Source of the DNA: Oribacterium sp.
GTDB lineage: Bacteria > Bacillota_A > Clostridia > Lachnospirales > Lachnospiraceae
Assembly (NCBI GenBank): GCA_004554245.1
Contig: SFND01000014.1
Span: 1 to 51,867, forward strand
Length of the DNA: 51,867 nt
Reading direction: 5' to 3'
Positions within the stretch are counted from its first letter, which is position 1; each line of letters starts with the position of its first letter. Below, in pieces: positions 8,791 through 16,622 of this stretch. The notes beneath the pieces are model-generated. The model saw only the letters and a list, made by a program, of their open reading frames with translations, was not told where the DNA came from and searched no databases. The translations under genes were made by a program, and so were the position numbers.

Positions 8791-9756
8791 TCACAATATG
8801 AGTCCAGTATACCACGCCACGAATTCACTTCCAAATAGAATAGAGAGGAAAACGGCGATGGAAATGGACGGGCCGAATGGAATCTTATCCTTTTTGAGTC
8901 CGAGCGCGATAAACAGCCCCACGAAGCAGCTCAGCATCAGGTTAAAAAGTGTCACACCCGGTCGCATATAGAGCCCGGTCATGAACAGCAGTTTAATGTC
9001 TCCGCCGCCGAGGCTCTCTTTTCCCGTGAGCTTATCGAAAACGAGCGAGATCAGCAGCATCAGGAGGCCGACGCCGAAGGCGCTGACGAGCCCCCACTTG
9101 AGATCCGTAAGGATCCACTGGGTGATCGGGATGTGGGTGGTGATGACAGAGCCGGCACCGGCGGCGAGTGAAGCGCCGCCGGGCGAAAGCTCTGCCACAG
9201 CCAGCATGATCCGGCCGAGCCCATCCTGGAGGCCGGGAGCATTGGCCAGCGGTAAACGTGCGCCTGTGATGCTGAGCGCCTCGGTGAGACCCCGGCCCTG
9301 CGTGCACGCGATGAGCGGCAGGGTGAGGAGCCACCAGAGGATGCCCGCGACGTGGAAGCGATCCGGGATGAGGAGGGTCTTCTGGTCCACGAGACTGAGC
9401 CCCATCAGGATCACGAGAAGCCCGAGATAGCGAAGTGCCACGAAGGAGAGATCGAATTTATAGACGATCGCTGTGAAACCAAGCCCGAGCACGAGCTCCA
9501 CCCAGGTCGACTCCGCGCTGAACTTCGCCCCGCAGTAACGGCAGCGGCCGCCCGAACGAAGATACGAGATGATCGGGATCAGATCGCCGGCACCGAGCGC
9601 ATGCCCGCAGACATCACAGTGCGAGCGGCCACGCGCGACCCGTTCATGATGCACGAGCCGCCACGCCACACAGTCGATATAGCTCCCGAATACCGCCCCG
9701 AACAGGAACGCGAGGATGAGGATGTAAAGCATAATAAGCGGCGTAGTCTGGTACAT
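8791..9756 (-). CDS. pilD: Prepilin peptidase / N-methyltransferase (PilD family)
   Basis: 321 residues, polytopic. The N-terminal half has the zinc-type cysteine pairs CDVC and CRYC (about residues 48-51 and 72-75) found in bifunctional leader peptidase/methylases. The catalytic aspartates fit LVDQKTLLIPD and GGGDIK. Compared with usual family members there is an insert of roughly 70 residues between these two aspartate motifs (about residues 165-235, Gly/Ala-rich). This insert contains the repeat core GCATTGGCC at 9239. The enzyme cuts and methylates the prepilins encoded downstream. The start at 9756 is the best placed ATG, although the Shine-Dalgarno (GGGGC) is weak. It is the first gene of the pilus operon. 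Confidence 0.88.
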   Translation of the reverse strand: MYQTTPLIMLYILILAFLFGAVFGSYIDCVAWRLVHHERVARGRSHCDVCGHALGAGDLIPIISYLRSGGRCRYCGAKFSAESTWVELVLGLGFTAIVYKFDLSFVALRYLGLLVILMGLSLVDQKTLLIPDRFHVAGILWWLLTLPLIACTQGRGLTEALSITGARLPLANAPGLQDGLGRIMLAVAELSPGGASLAAGAGSVITTHIPITQWILTDLKWGLVSAFGVGLLMLLISLVFDKLTGKESLGGGDIKLLFMTGLYMRPGVTLFNLMLSCFVGLFIALGLKKDKIPFGPSISIAVFLSILFGSEFVAWYTGLIL

Positions 9757-9802
9757 GAGGCCCCGTTTCTGAAAACATTCTGTATACATTAAAATCGAAG
9801 TG

Positions 9803-9811
9803 ATTATAGCA
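9803..9811 (-). promoter_or_regulatory. Extended -10 promoter of the pilus operon
   Basis: Minus strand TGCTATAAT, about 45 bp before the prepilin peptidase start. No good -35 is visible, as usual for extended -10 promoters. The same nonamer precedes alsS (24101-24109). Confidence 0.55.
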
Positions 9812-9896
9812 TGCACAGGCGGATATATAACAGTTTTTTTGATGGATCACGACATAGATTTCTGATTTTTCGCTGTTTTGATACCGCATTGCGCCC

Positions 9897-9927
9897 TTGA
9901 CTGTATAGTGGCTATATGGTTTAAACT
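9897..9927 (+). promoter_or_regulatory. MerR-type promoter with operator in a 19-bp spacer
   Basis: -35 TTGACT (9897-9902) and -10 TAAACT (9922-9927) are separated by 19 bp, too long for unaided RNA polymerase. The spacer contains the dyad TATAG-TGG-CTATA. This is the hallmark of promoters untwisted by MerR-family activators. It drives the MATE gene at 10051 after a leader of about 115 nt; no merR gene is adjacent. Confidence 0.7.
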
Positions 9928-10050
9928 AGAGTCAGCATAAAAAAGATAAGGAGTGCTTATCGAGGGCACGGCACTGTACCACTGGACCAGATTCGATGCG
10001 GTCCAGACAGACGCCGCGGAGAGCCCACGAAGAACACGATAAGCAGAAGA

Positions 10051-11370
10051 ATGATGAACTGTTTTGAAAATAAGATGACCTACCCGCAATTCCTGAAGTA
10101 TCTGATCCCGTCGGTGCTGGCCATGATCTTTCTGTCCTTCTACACAACGATCGACGGCTACTTCGTCTCGAAATACGCAGGCTCCGACGCACTTGCGGGC
10201 ATCAATATCGTGATTCCGGTGACCTGCGTCATCTTCGGAACCTCTGTGATGCTCGCCACCGGTGCGGGCGCCATCATTGGCGAAAAAATGGGACAGAAAA
10301 AGGACCACGAGGCGAATCAGATTTTCACCTTCATCACCCTGGTCCTGCTCGTCCTCGCGACTTTCTTTACGATTTTCGGTCTCGTCTTCCTGAAGCCGGT
10401 CTGCCGCTTCCTCGGCAGCAGTGAGCGTCTGCTCGCGCATGTCCTGCCGTACGCGAAGGTCATCTTCCTCGGCAGCATCCCGATGTCCTTCAAGCTGTTT
10501 TTCGAGTACCTCGTGCGGACCGACGGCAGTCCGAAGGTCGGGCTCTGGATGTCGATGACCGGCCTCGTGCTGAACGTCATCTTCGATTACATCCTCGTCG
10601 GCGTGTTCCGTCTGGGTACGTACGGCGCGGCCTGGGGCACCACCCTGTCGATCACCGTCAGCGCGCTGATCGGCCTCATCTACTTCCTCCGCTTCAGCCA
10701 TATCCGCTTCTGCCGCACCCGGATGCACGCCGACGTGCTTGTGAAATCCTGCACGAACGGCAGCAGTGAGATGCTCACCGAGATGTCGACCGGCATCACG
10801 ACCTTTCTGTTTAATATCATCATCCTCCGGCATTATGGTGAGGACGGGGTCGCGGCGGTCACGATCATCATGTATCTCTACTACTTCTTCATCGCGTTTT
10901 ACATGGGCATCGCCGTGGCGGCCGCACCGATCGTGAGCTTTAACGTCGGCGCCGGAAATCCCGCGAAGATCCGGGAGACGCTGCGCTACAGCTTCCGGAC
11001 CATCGCTCTCACCTCCGTGATCGTCATGGCGATCTCGCTCGGCCTCGGGCAGCCGCTCATCCACCTCTTCGCCGGACCCGGTCACGTGTTTGACCTCACC
11101 TGGGAGGGGCTCCGGCTTTTCAGCCCGGTCTTCCTCTTCATCGGATGGAACGTCTTCCTCTCCGGCTACTTCACCGCCCTCGGAAATGGCTTCCTCTCCG
11201 CCCTCATCTCGACCCTCCGCTCGCTGATCCTCGTGGTGCTCTTCATCCTGCTCCTCCCGAAGCTCATCGGCGTGAACGGCATCTGGCTTACCATGCCATG
11301 CGCCGAAGCCGTCACCATCTTCATCTCCGCGTACTGCTACCGGAAGCATGGCCGCGCCTACCTCGTGTGA
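10051..11370 (+). CDS. MATE-family multidrug efflux transporter
   Basis: 439 residues, about 12 predicted membrane segments, two related halves typical of MATE proteins, with MepA/DinF-like features such as FFNSADV-type sequence replaced here by SFYTTIDGYFVSKYAG and a second-half NVGAGNPAKIRETLRYSF. It exports cationic drugs or metabolites against H+ or Na+. The reading starts at ATG-ATG 10051/10054 behind a weak AGAAG. The gene is alone on the plus strand, flanked by the MerR-type promoter upstream and a bidirectional terminator downstream, so induction by a toxic ligand through a MerR regulator encoded elsewhere is likely (inference). Confidence 0.9.
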   Translation: MMNCFENKMTYPQFLKYLIPSVLAMIFLSFYTTIDGYFVSKYAGSDALAGINIVIPVTCVIFGTSVMLATGAGAIIGEKMGQKKDHEANQIFTFITLVLLVLATFFTIFGLVFLKPVCRFLGSSERLLAHVLPYAKVIFLGSIPMSFKLFFEYLVRTDGSPKVGLWMSMTGLVLNVIFDYILVGVFRLGTYGAAWGTTLSITVSALIGLIYFLRFSHIRFCRTRMHADVLVKSCTNGSSEMLTEMSTGITTFLFNIIILRHYGEDGVAAVTIIMYLYYFFIAFYMGIAVAAAPIVSFNVGAGNPAKIRETLRYSFRTIALTSVIVMAISLGLGQPLIHLFAGPGHVFDLTWEGLRLFSPVFLFIGWNVFLSGYFTALGNGFLSALISTLRSLILVVLFILLLPKLIGVNGIWLTMPCAEAVTIFISAYCYRKHGRAYLV

Positions 11371-11377
11371 GGGGCAG

Positions 11378-11409
11378 AAACAACCGGGGCCCCGGAGGGC
11401 CGGTTGTTT
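11378..11409. terminator. Bidirectional terminator between convergent genes
   Basis: AAACAACCGG and CCGGTTGTTT form a 10-bp stem between the plus-strand MATE gene and the minus-strand gene at 11420; A- and T-runs on either side let it work in both directions. Confidence 0.75.
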
Positions 11410-11419
11410 CACATCCCGC

Positions 11420-12121
11420 TCAGTACTGCGAGTTCCAGAAGAGCGTTTCACCTTCCGGGGCGTCCTCGGCGATGCGCTCGCGCTCCTCGCCGGTGAGGGC
11501 CGCCTTCTCTTCCGCGGACATCATCGTATAGTCGTAGTAGTAGAGCACCGGGCCGCGCCAGCGTACCATCGCGAGCTGCCCGTCCTGCGAGAAGCTGATG
11601 GCGAGGAACTGCGCGCCATCCGGATCACCGAGGCCCGTCACGTTCTGACGGATGTTGTCGAAGAAGCTCCGGTTGTGCGTGACATCGTTGCTCGTGGTCG
11701 TCGTACCGTCATCGAGGCGACCGATCGCCTTCCGGTAGCGCTCGTCGCCCCGGTTCGGCACGCCGCTGGCTCCCGTCTGCGCCTGCCGGTTCTGAAACGC
11801 CAGTGAACGCCCATAGCCCTTCAGGTCTACACGATCCTTCGCCGGGAAGTGATCCCGTGTATACACCTGCTTCGTCTCGGCATCATAGTAGTACACTACG
11901 GCCCCCGGTGCCCCGTCCATCAAGTACTGCGTCTTCGCGCAGGCCACTGCCTCATCGACTTCCTTGCAGTCGTAGGTCATCGCGATATCCTGCAGATGCC
12001 GCATATAGCCCTCTACCACAAACATCAGAAGCACCAGCGCGATCAGCACCATCAGGATATAGTGCACCGCCGCCAGGCCCCGGCGGTCACGAAGCCGCGC
12101 GCGGAATTCTGTCTGAATCAT
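11420..12121 (-). CDS. Membrane-anchored protein with pilin/TadE-like N-terminus, function unknown
   Basis: 233 residues. A basic N-terminus (RARLRDRRG) precedes one hydrophobic helix (LAAVHYILMVLIALVLLMFVVEGYM) and an extracytoplasmic domain of about 190 residues containing YYYDAETKQVYTRDHF and DGAQFLAISFSQDGQ. The N-terminus has the shape of a TadE/pilin-like anchor, but there is no Glu at +5, so processing by the prepilin peptidase is doubtful. Two Cys residues (YDCKEVDEAVACAKTQY) just outside the membrane could pair. Its closeness to the pilus genes suggests, without proving, a surface or pilus-associated role. The upstream region holds three striking palindromes (12192-12292). Confidence 0.65.
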   Translation of the reverse strand: MIQTEFRARLRDRRGLAAVHYILMVLIALVLLMFVVEGYMRHLQDIAMTYDCKEVDEAVACAKTQYLMDGAPGAVVYYYDAETKQVYTRDHFPAKDRVDLKGYGRSLAFQNRQAQTGASGVPNRGDERYRKAIGRLDDGTTTTSNDVTHNRSFFDNIRQNVTGLGDPDGAQFLAISFSQDGQLAMVRWRGPVLYYYDYTMMSAEEKAALTGEERERIAEDAPEGETLFWNSQY

Positions 12122-12191
12122 CTAAGCCTCTTTCCTTTTTACATTTTTACTTTCTAAGTATACCGTCCGAAGAGACATACAACAACGGAAT

Positions 12192-12292
12192 ATTTCGGTT
12201 GAACCGAAATGTCTCTAGACTGATTTCGTTTGAAACGAAATGTTACTGTTCTTAGCGAAATGTATCGCAATTCATTTCGCTCGAAACGAAAT
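12192..12292. promoter_or_regulatory. Cluster of three 19-bp palindromes (candidate operator)
   Basis: ATTTCGGTTGAACCGAAAT (12192-12210) and ATTTCGTTTGAAACGAAAT (12223-12241) are perfect palindromes; ATTTCGCTCGAAACGAAAT (12274-12292) is nearly so. A degenerate GCGA-N6-TCGC sits between the last two. Start-to-start distances of 31 and 51 bp are close to whole helical turns. The cluster lies upstream of the minus-strand gene 11420-12121, and no adjacent regulator gene is present. Confidence 0.6.
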
Positions 12293-12315
12293 TCCAGCAG
12301 AGTTAAGCGCTTCGT

Positions 12316-13200
12316 TTACCGCAAACAGCGTTCCACCACTTCCTCCGGCAGCTCCGGGAAGGAAATCATCGCCTCCGGTTTCGCCGGGTGCGGCGCGATC
12401 CACTTTTCCATCCAGATCATGTCGTACCAGCGGTCGAACTTATAGGCGCAGGCATGGAAGTGCCCGACGAGCTGATAGCCGAGGTGCGCATGGAAGTCCG
12501 GACTGTTCGTGTTCAGGTACGGATCTTCGCCAATGTCGACGCCGCTGTCTGCAGAGCCCTCCCGGAGGTCTTTTCGTGTCCGGTCAGCCGTGTTCGGGTC
12601 GCCGATGCCTATATGTGCATCCTGCAACCGATCGGCAGCTGCTACTGTGTTCATCGTCCCCGGGTACGCGATGCAGGCATTCACGCTGATGATGTTCATC
12701 GCGCGGAGAATCGCCTCCAGCCGCTCGTACAGCTGCCGCCCGAGCCCGTGCTTTCGTGCACGCCGGTCGACGTAGATCGAGGTCTCCACGCTCCAGTCGT
12801 AGGCCGCGCGCTCATGCAGACGTCCGACATAGGCATAGCCAATGATGCGCTCGGAAGTCCTGTGTGTCCCAGTAACATCACCGGCACCAGCACCGGAAGC
12901 CGGCGCAGACGAAACCGAAGCGCCATCGACATGCGCAGTGTCTGCATTGGCCTCTGCGCGGTCTATACACGAAACCGAAGCGCCATCGACATGCCCGGTG
13001 CCTGCATTGGCCTCCTGCTCCTCTACCGCGACGATGTACGGATAGGTCGCCAGCGTGTGCGCGATCCGCGCACGGAACGCCTCGACGCTCGGCACCTCAT
13101 ACTCGAAGGTGATCGCCGTCTCCTCGACATACGGCGCATAAATCGCCAGCAGCGCCTCCGCATCCTCCGGACGCGCCACACGAAATGTCCGTTCTCCCAT
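12316..13200 (-). CDS. GNAT-family N-acetyltransferase (Pat-like) with repeat-bearing inserts
   Basis: 294 residues against about 165-190 for phosphinothricin-acetyltransferase-like proteins. The N-terminus (VARPEDAEALLAIYAPYVEE) and ISVYVDRRARKHGLGRQLY-type acetyl-CoA loop (SIYVDRRARKHGLGRQLYE) are clear; the C-terminus HAHLGYQLVGHFHACAYKFD is also typical. Two non-family inserts enlarge it. One is at about residues 60-110 and carries two copies of a 20-codon unit (HVDGASVS...EANA); the other is at about 200-235 and is Asp/Arg-rich. The start at 13200 has GGAGAGGAGA just upstream. Acetylation of a small amine is expected; the substrate is unknown. Confidence 0.8.
   Translation of the reverse strand: MGERTFRVARPEDAEALLAIYAPYVEETAITFEYEVPSVEAFRARIAHTLATYPYIVAVEEQEANAGTGHVDGASVSCIDRAEANADTAHVDGASVSSAPASGAGAGDVTGTHRTSERIIGYAYVGRLHERAAYDWSVETSIYVDRRARKHGLGRQLYERLEAILRAMNIISVNACIAYPGTMNTVAAADRLQDAHIGIGDPNTADRTRKDLREGSADSGVDIGEDPYLNTNSPDFHAHLGYQLVGHFHACAYKFDRWYDMIWMEKWIAPHPAKPEAMISFPELPEEVVERCLR
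12911..13017. repeat. 60-bp tandem repeat inside the GNAT gene
   Basis: Two units of 60 bp share GAAACCGAAGCGCCATCGAC followed by ATGC and, a few bases on, CTGCATTGGCCTC. The unit keeps the reading frame (20 codons), so it lengthens the protein without breaking it. Confidence 0.85.
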
Positions 13201-13224
13201 GCTGTCTCCTCTCCTCGCTTCCCC

Positions 13225-13296
13225 GGGGTCTGACCCCATAAACTTGAGTTTAGAATCTGTTTAGAAAAATTTAATGGGGTCAGACCCCATAAACTC
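13225..13296. repeat. REP-like palindrome pair
   Basis: GGGGTCTGACCCCATAAACT and TTTAATGGGGTCAGACCCCA are joined by a spacer containing TAAAC/TTTAG and TTTAGAAAAATTT. It lies between the GNAT gene and the HD gene. The same composite occurs at 13943, 19325 and 48017; related halves are at 19478, 26511 and 35669. Confidence 0.85.
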
Positions 13297-13305
13297 AGAA
13301 GCTGT

Positions 13306-13920
13306 TTAGCGCTCGTGCTTTTCGTCGCGATCATCCTTCAGGATCCCGCGGTCAGCGAAATCCTCCATGACAGCTCTTGAAAACGCTGCGAGTGCCTCGG
13401 AGCCGCGGGCGGTCTTCTGCTGCCGGCCCCACACAGTGTTGAACGACACACCGTGCGTCTTCCAGTCGTCGCCCTCGTTCGAGGCATTGAGCAGGAGCGG
13501 CTGGAGGTTGTCCATCGCATGCGCGTACTTCGCCTCCGGCGTCTCGTAGGCCTCGAACTCCTCGAAGAGTGCCCGGAGCTCATCGCGCTGATCTGCCGGC
13601 AGCAGTGCGAAGATACGGTCCGCCGCCTTCTCCTCACGCTCCCTCTGCGTCTTCAGCCCCTCCTCGTCGTAGGCGTAGGTGTCGCCCGCGTCGATCTCCA
13701 CGATATCATGGATCAGGCACATCATCATGACATGCGCGATGTCGACCTCGGTGTTGCTGTACTCGCGAAGCAGGTACGCCATGATGGCCATGTGCCACGC
13801 ATGCTCCGCATCCCCCTCGCGACGCCCGTGATTTGTCAGATGCGTCTGCCGGTAGATTTCCTTCTCCTTATCGATCTCCAGGATGAACTCCCGCTGCTTC
13901 TCGAAACGTTCCTGATTCAT
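13306..13920 (-). CDS. HD-domain hydrolase, YfbR/HDDC2-like
   Basis: 204 residues. The metal-binding HD signature is visible as EHAWHMA (about residue 38-44), LIHDIVEIDAGD (about 69-80) and, further on, AHAMDNLQPLL (about 133-143). These fit the HD_3 family containing 5'-deoxynucleotidase-like proteins, which remove the phosphate from deoxynucleoside monophosphates. The start at 13920 has AGGAA 8 nt ahead. It is flanked on both sides by REP-like palindrome pairs, so it probably forms its own transcription unit. Confidence 0.8.
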   Translation of the reverse strand: MNQERFEKQREFILEIDKEKEIYRQTHLTNHGRREGDAEHAWHMAIMAYLLREYSNTEVDIAHVMMMCLIHDIVEIDAGDTYAYDEEGLKTQREREEKAADRIFALLPADQRDELRALFEEFEAYETPEAKYAHAMDNLQPLLLNASNEGDDWKTHGVSFNTVWGRQQKTARGSEALAAFSRAVMEDFADRGILKDDRDEKHER

Positions 13921-13942
13921 TTACATTCCTTTCCTGCGTCTC

Positions 13943-14018
13943 TTTATGGGGTCTGACCCCATAAACTTCAGTTTAGATTTAGTTTAGAAAAATTTAATGG
14001 GGTCAGACCCCATTAACT
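13943..14018. repeat. REP-like palindrome pair
   Basis: Same composite and orientation as 13225-13296: GGGGTCTGACCCC, spacer with TTTAGAAAAATTTAA, GGGGTCAGACCCC. It lies between the HD gene start and the end of the second MATE gene. Confidence 0.85.
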
Positions 14019-14028
14019 CCCGGCTGCG

Positions 14029-15378
14029 TTACGCCAGGCGGCGCTGCTTTCGGAGCGCCCGGTAGTACATGGCGATCAGCGTGCCGCCGGTGAGCACCCA
14101 GGAAACCGGGTAAACGCTCATCAGCACCTCGTAGGTCGGCACGACGCGGAAGGCGGTCAGAAGCCAGATGATACGGAAGACGACGGTGCCGAGGATCGTG
14201 ATAACGGACGGGCTGATCGCGTAGCCCATGCTGCGGAGAACGCCGGACGGGGTGTCGAAGAGGGTGCAGAGCCCCTCAACCGCCATGACGTGGTACATGC
14301 GACTCACAGCGTAGTCAATGGCAACCGGATCCGTCGTGTAGAGTCCCGCGAATTCGCGCGCCCAGATCGTGAACGGCAGCGCCAGCAGCTGCGTGAACAG
14401 GATGGACTGGAGCATCGTGAGGCGGAAAACGCGACGGCAGCGGCCATGCTCGCCCGCGCCGAGGTTCTGACTGTAGAAGGTTACCGCGGCCTGCGCGAAC
14501 GCGGCGCAGATGTCATAGGTGAAGTACTCGAAATTGAGGCCCGCGGCCGCACCTGCGATGGCCTGCGCGCCGAAGCTGTTGACGCCGGCCTGAACGAAGA
14601 TGTTCGAAACCGAGAACACCGACTCCTGCACGCCCGCCGGGAGGCCGACCTGCAGTACGCGCTTCATGTACCTCGGGTGCAGGCGAATGCAGTCGATCCG
14701 GAGCCGAAGTGGCCCTTCTTCATGGAGCAGCGTGCGGAACACCAGCGCCGCCGAGGTGAAGTTTGCGAGGGTGGTCGCGAGCGCGACACCCGCCACGCTC
14801 ATCCTGAAGACGACGACAAACAGAAGATTCAGGATGACGTTCAGGACACCCGCGAAGATCATGTACATCAGCGGGCGCTTCGTATCTCCGATCGAGCGGA
14901 GGATCGCCGCGCCGAAATTGTAGAGTGTGATGAACGGGAGCCCGAGCATGTAGATGCGGAAGTACAGCACCGCCATGTTGAGGACCTCCACCGGCGTGCC
15001 GATGGCTTCGATGAGCGGGCGTGCGATGACGAGGCCGATGGTCATCAGCAGGAGACCGCCCGTAATGGCCATCGCGATGACCGTGTGGATGGCATCCGAC
15101 ACCTCGTCCATGCGTCCGCTGCCGATCAGCGTCGCCACGACGACATTCGGACCGATCGACGCACCGACCAGGAAGTTCACGAAGACACCGACGTTCGCAA
15201 CATTGGCACCGACCGCCGCGAGGGCATCGCCACCCGCGAAACGACCGACCACCGCCACATCCGCCGAATTAAAAAAATGCTGCAGGATACTGCTCGCCGC
15301 CAGCGGCAGTGCGAACAGTACGAGCTTCCAGAAAAGCCCGCCATGCAGCATATCGATCTTGTTTGGATTTGTTTCCAC
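14029..15378 (-). CDS. MATE-family efflux transporter
   Basis: 449 residues and about 12 membrane helices. Family features include FWKLVLFALPLAASSILQHF and NSADVAVVGRFAGGDALAAVG near the N-terminus and GLNFEYFTYDICAAFAQAAV in the second half. It belongs to the NorM/VmrA-like branch common in Clostridia, different from the MATE gene at 10051. Two GTG codons could start it (15384 and 15378); GGGGGT is 6 nt before the second, which is chosen. The gene has no close operon partner: a REP-like element follows it and about 90 bp precede it. The substrate cannot be told from sequence. Confidence 0.88.
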   Translation of the reverse strand: METNPNKIDMLHGGLFWKLVLFALPLAASSILQHFFNSADVAVVGRFAGGDALAAVGANVANVGVFVNFLVGASIGPNVVVATLIGSGRMDEVSDAIHTVIAMAITGGLLLMTIGLVIARPLIEAIGTPVEVLNMAVLYFRIYMLGLPFITLYNFGAAILRSIGDTKRPLMYMIFAGVLNVILNLLFVVVFRMSVAGVALATTLANFTSAALVFRTLLHEEGPLRLRIDCIRLHPRYMKRVLQVGLPAGVQESVFSVSNIFVQAGVNSFGAQAIAGAAAGLNFEYFTYDICAAFAQAAVTFYSQNLGAGEHGRCRRVFRLTMLQSILFTQLLALPFTIWAREFAGLYTTDPVAIDYAVSRMYHVMAVEGLCTLFDTPSGVLRSMGYAISPSVITILGTVVFRIIWLLTAFRVVPTYEVLMSVYPVSWVLTGGTLIAMYYRALRKQRRLA

Positions 15379-15467
15379 CGGCACACCCCCGAAATTTTAA
15401 AACTTCGTTGATGATACTACTTTTCCGGACGGATAGGAATAGTCAAATTGAAAGGGCATCCGAGCGC

Positions 15468-15872
15468 TTACAGCAGTCCTCTCGCCATCAGCATTTCCTC
15501 GACGATTTCCACGGCTTCGTACACCATGCCGTCGCAGTGTGGCTTTTTCTCCGCCGGGCTGTGTACCTCCTCGCGGAGCAGGTCGCGGCAGTCGGAGAGG
15601 CCGCCATGGAGGTCCTTCATGCGGCGCATGAATTCTGCGGATGCTTCTGCATCGCCGGCGCCATAGAGGCCAAGGGCCATGAGTCCGCCGGTGATGGCAC
15701 CGCAGGTGAGGCCTGCACGCATGCCGCTTCCGAAGTTAGCGGTGATGGCGGTGGCCTGCGTTGCACTTATGCCCTTCTTCTCGGCAAACGGGATGAACAC
15801 CGCCTGCGCACAGTTGTAGTGTATCGTCGTATCATCGCGAAGCGCGTGGCTTCGCTTCATCATTTCAGTCAT
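15468..15872 (-). CDS. C_GCAxxG_C_C family putative redox protein
   Basis: 134 residues. The conserved cysteines of the family appear as YNCAQAV (about residue 20), TCGAITGG (about 57), DCRDLL (about 94) and HCDGMV (about 111). The family is found mainly in anaerobes, often beside oxidoreductases, and is thought to bind a metal or redox centre; the reaction is not known. A strong AGGAGG stands 10 nt before ATG. It follows a nitroreductase-like gene by 30 bp on the same strand, so the two probably form a small redox operon. Confidence 0.85.
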   Translation of the reverse strand: MTEMMKRSHALRDDTTIHYNCAQAVFIPFAEKKGISATQATAITANFGSGMRAGLTCGAITGGLMALGLYGAGDAEASAEFMRRMKDLHGGLSDCRDLLREEVHSPAEKKPHCDGMVYEAVEIVEEMLMARGLL

Positions 15873-15902
15873 CTTATTTCATCCTCCTACAGAACATCGA
15901 AA

Positions 15903-16427
15903 TCATTTCAGCACATTCATGCTGTACTTGTGGCTCTCCGGAATCTCACGTTCTGCATACACCTCGTCGGTCTGTCCGAGGATGATGGAGCCGGTCGGCA
16001 CGAAGCCCTCCGGGATATGCAGCTTCGCCACGAGTTCCTCGTTCTTCACAAGCGCACGGATGGCACCATAGATGTCGCAGTGACCGACGCCCTCCTCGAC
16101 GGCGGCGAGGGACATATTCTGGATGACAATGCCTACATTGGCGCTTGCCACATTACTGGTCTGGCTCGAGGACACGAGGATCATCATCGGTGCGCCATAA
16201 AGCGGGTGGCGGGACGGGTCTCCACTCGCGGCAGCTGCATTGGCATCGATCTCATGAAGAAGCTCCGGATTCGTAATCACGGTGAGATGGATGCTGTCGT
16301 AGCGTTTCATGCCGATCGGCGCCTCGTAGGCCGCGGTGAGAATGCGCTCGAGCTGCGCGTCGGTGATGCCTTCACCCGTATAAGAGCGGATGGACTTTCG
16401 AATATTTAGTGCCTTATATAATTCCAT
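15903..16427 (-). CDS. Nitroreductase-family flavoprotein
   Basis: 174 residues. The FMN-binding N-terminus is recognisable (ALNIRKSIRSYTGEGITDAQLERIL), as are APMMILVSSS and SLAAVEEGVGHCDIYGAIRAL. Such enzymes reduce nitro compounds, quinones or flavins with NAD(P)H. AAGGAGG precedes the ATG, and an extended -10 (TGCTATGAT) lies about 35 bp further up. It is the first gene of a likely two-gene operon with the C_GCAxxG_C_C protein. The natural substrate cannot be inferred. Confidence 0.85.
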   Translation of the reverse strand: MELYKALNIRKSIRSYTGEGITDAQLERILTAAYEAPIGMKRYDSIHLTVITNPELLHEIDANAAAASGDPSRHPLYGAPMMILVSSSQTSNVASANVGIVIQNMSLAAVEEGVGHCDIYGAIRALVKNEELVAKLHIPEGFVPTGSIILGQTDEVYAEREIPESHKYSMNVLK

Positions 16428-16459
16428 GATGATAGCCTCCTTTTGTTTGTGCTTCCTAT

Positions 16460-16468
16460 ATCATAGCA
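16460..16468 (-). promoter_or_regulatory. Extended -10 promoter of the nitroreductase gene
   Basis: Minus strand TGCTATGAT, with TTGGAA 15 bp upstream as a possible poor -35. It lies about 33 bp from the start codon. Confidence 0.45.
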
Positions 16469-16493
16469 GAAATGGAGGACTTCCAATCCTGTT

Positions 16494-16550
16494 TATAAAA
16501 AAATAATGAGGCATCCCTTCCATCCGTCTAAGAATGGAAGGGACGCCTCA
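16494..16550 (-). terminator. Strong terminator after the GH28 gene
   Basis: Minus strand GAGGCGTCCCTTCCAT, loop, ATGGAAGGGATGCCTC, then ATTATTTTTTT: a 16-bp stem with one mismatch. Confidence 0.9.
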
Positions 16551-16622
16551 CTGTACATCGTACGCAAGTCGCTTGCCGTTTACGCATATTTCACGCGCTG
16601 CGCAGCTCTCTGCCCTCCTGTT

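Noticed and set aside
9847..11451. Long open frame of 534 codons on the minus strand opposite the MATE gene
   Set aside because: Its composition (Asp, Glu, Arg, His rich, no motif) is typical of the antisense of a GC-rich membrane-protein gene; the plus-strand MATE gene is clear.
14290..15411. 373-codon plus-strand frame opposite the second MATE gene
   Set aside because: Antisense shadow with Arg/Asp/His-rich low-information sequence; no ribosome site or family.
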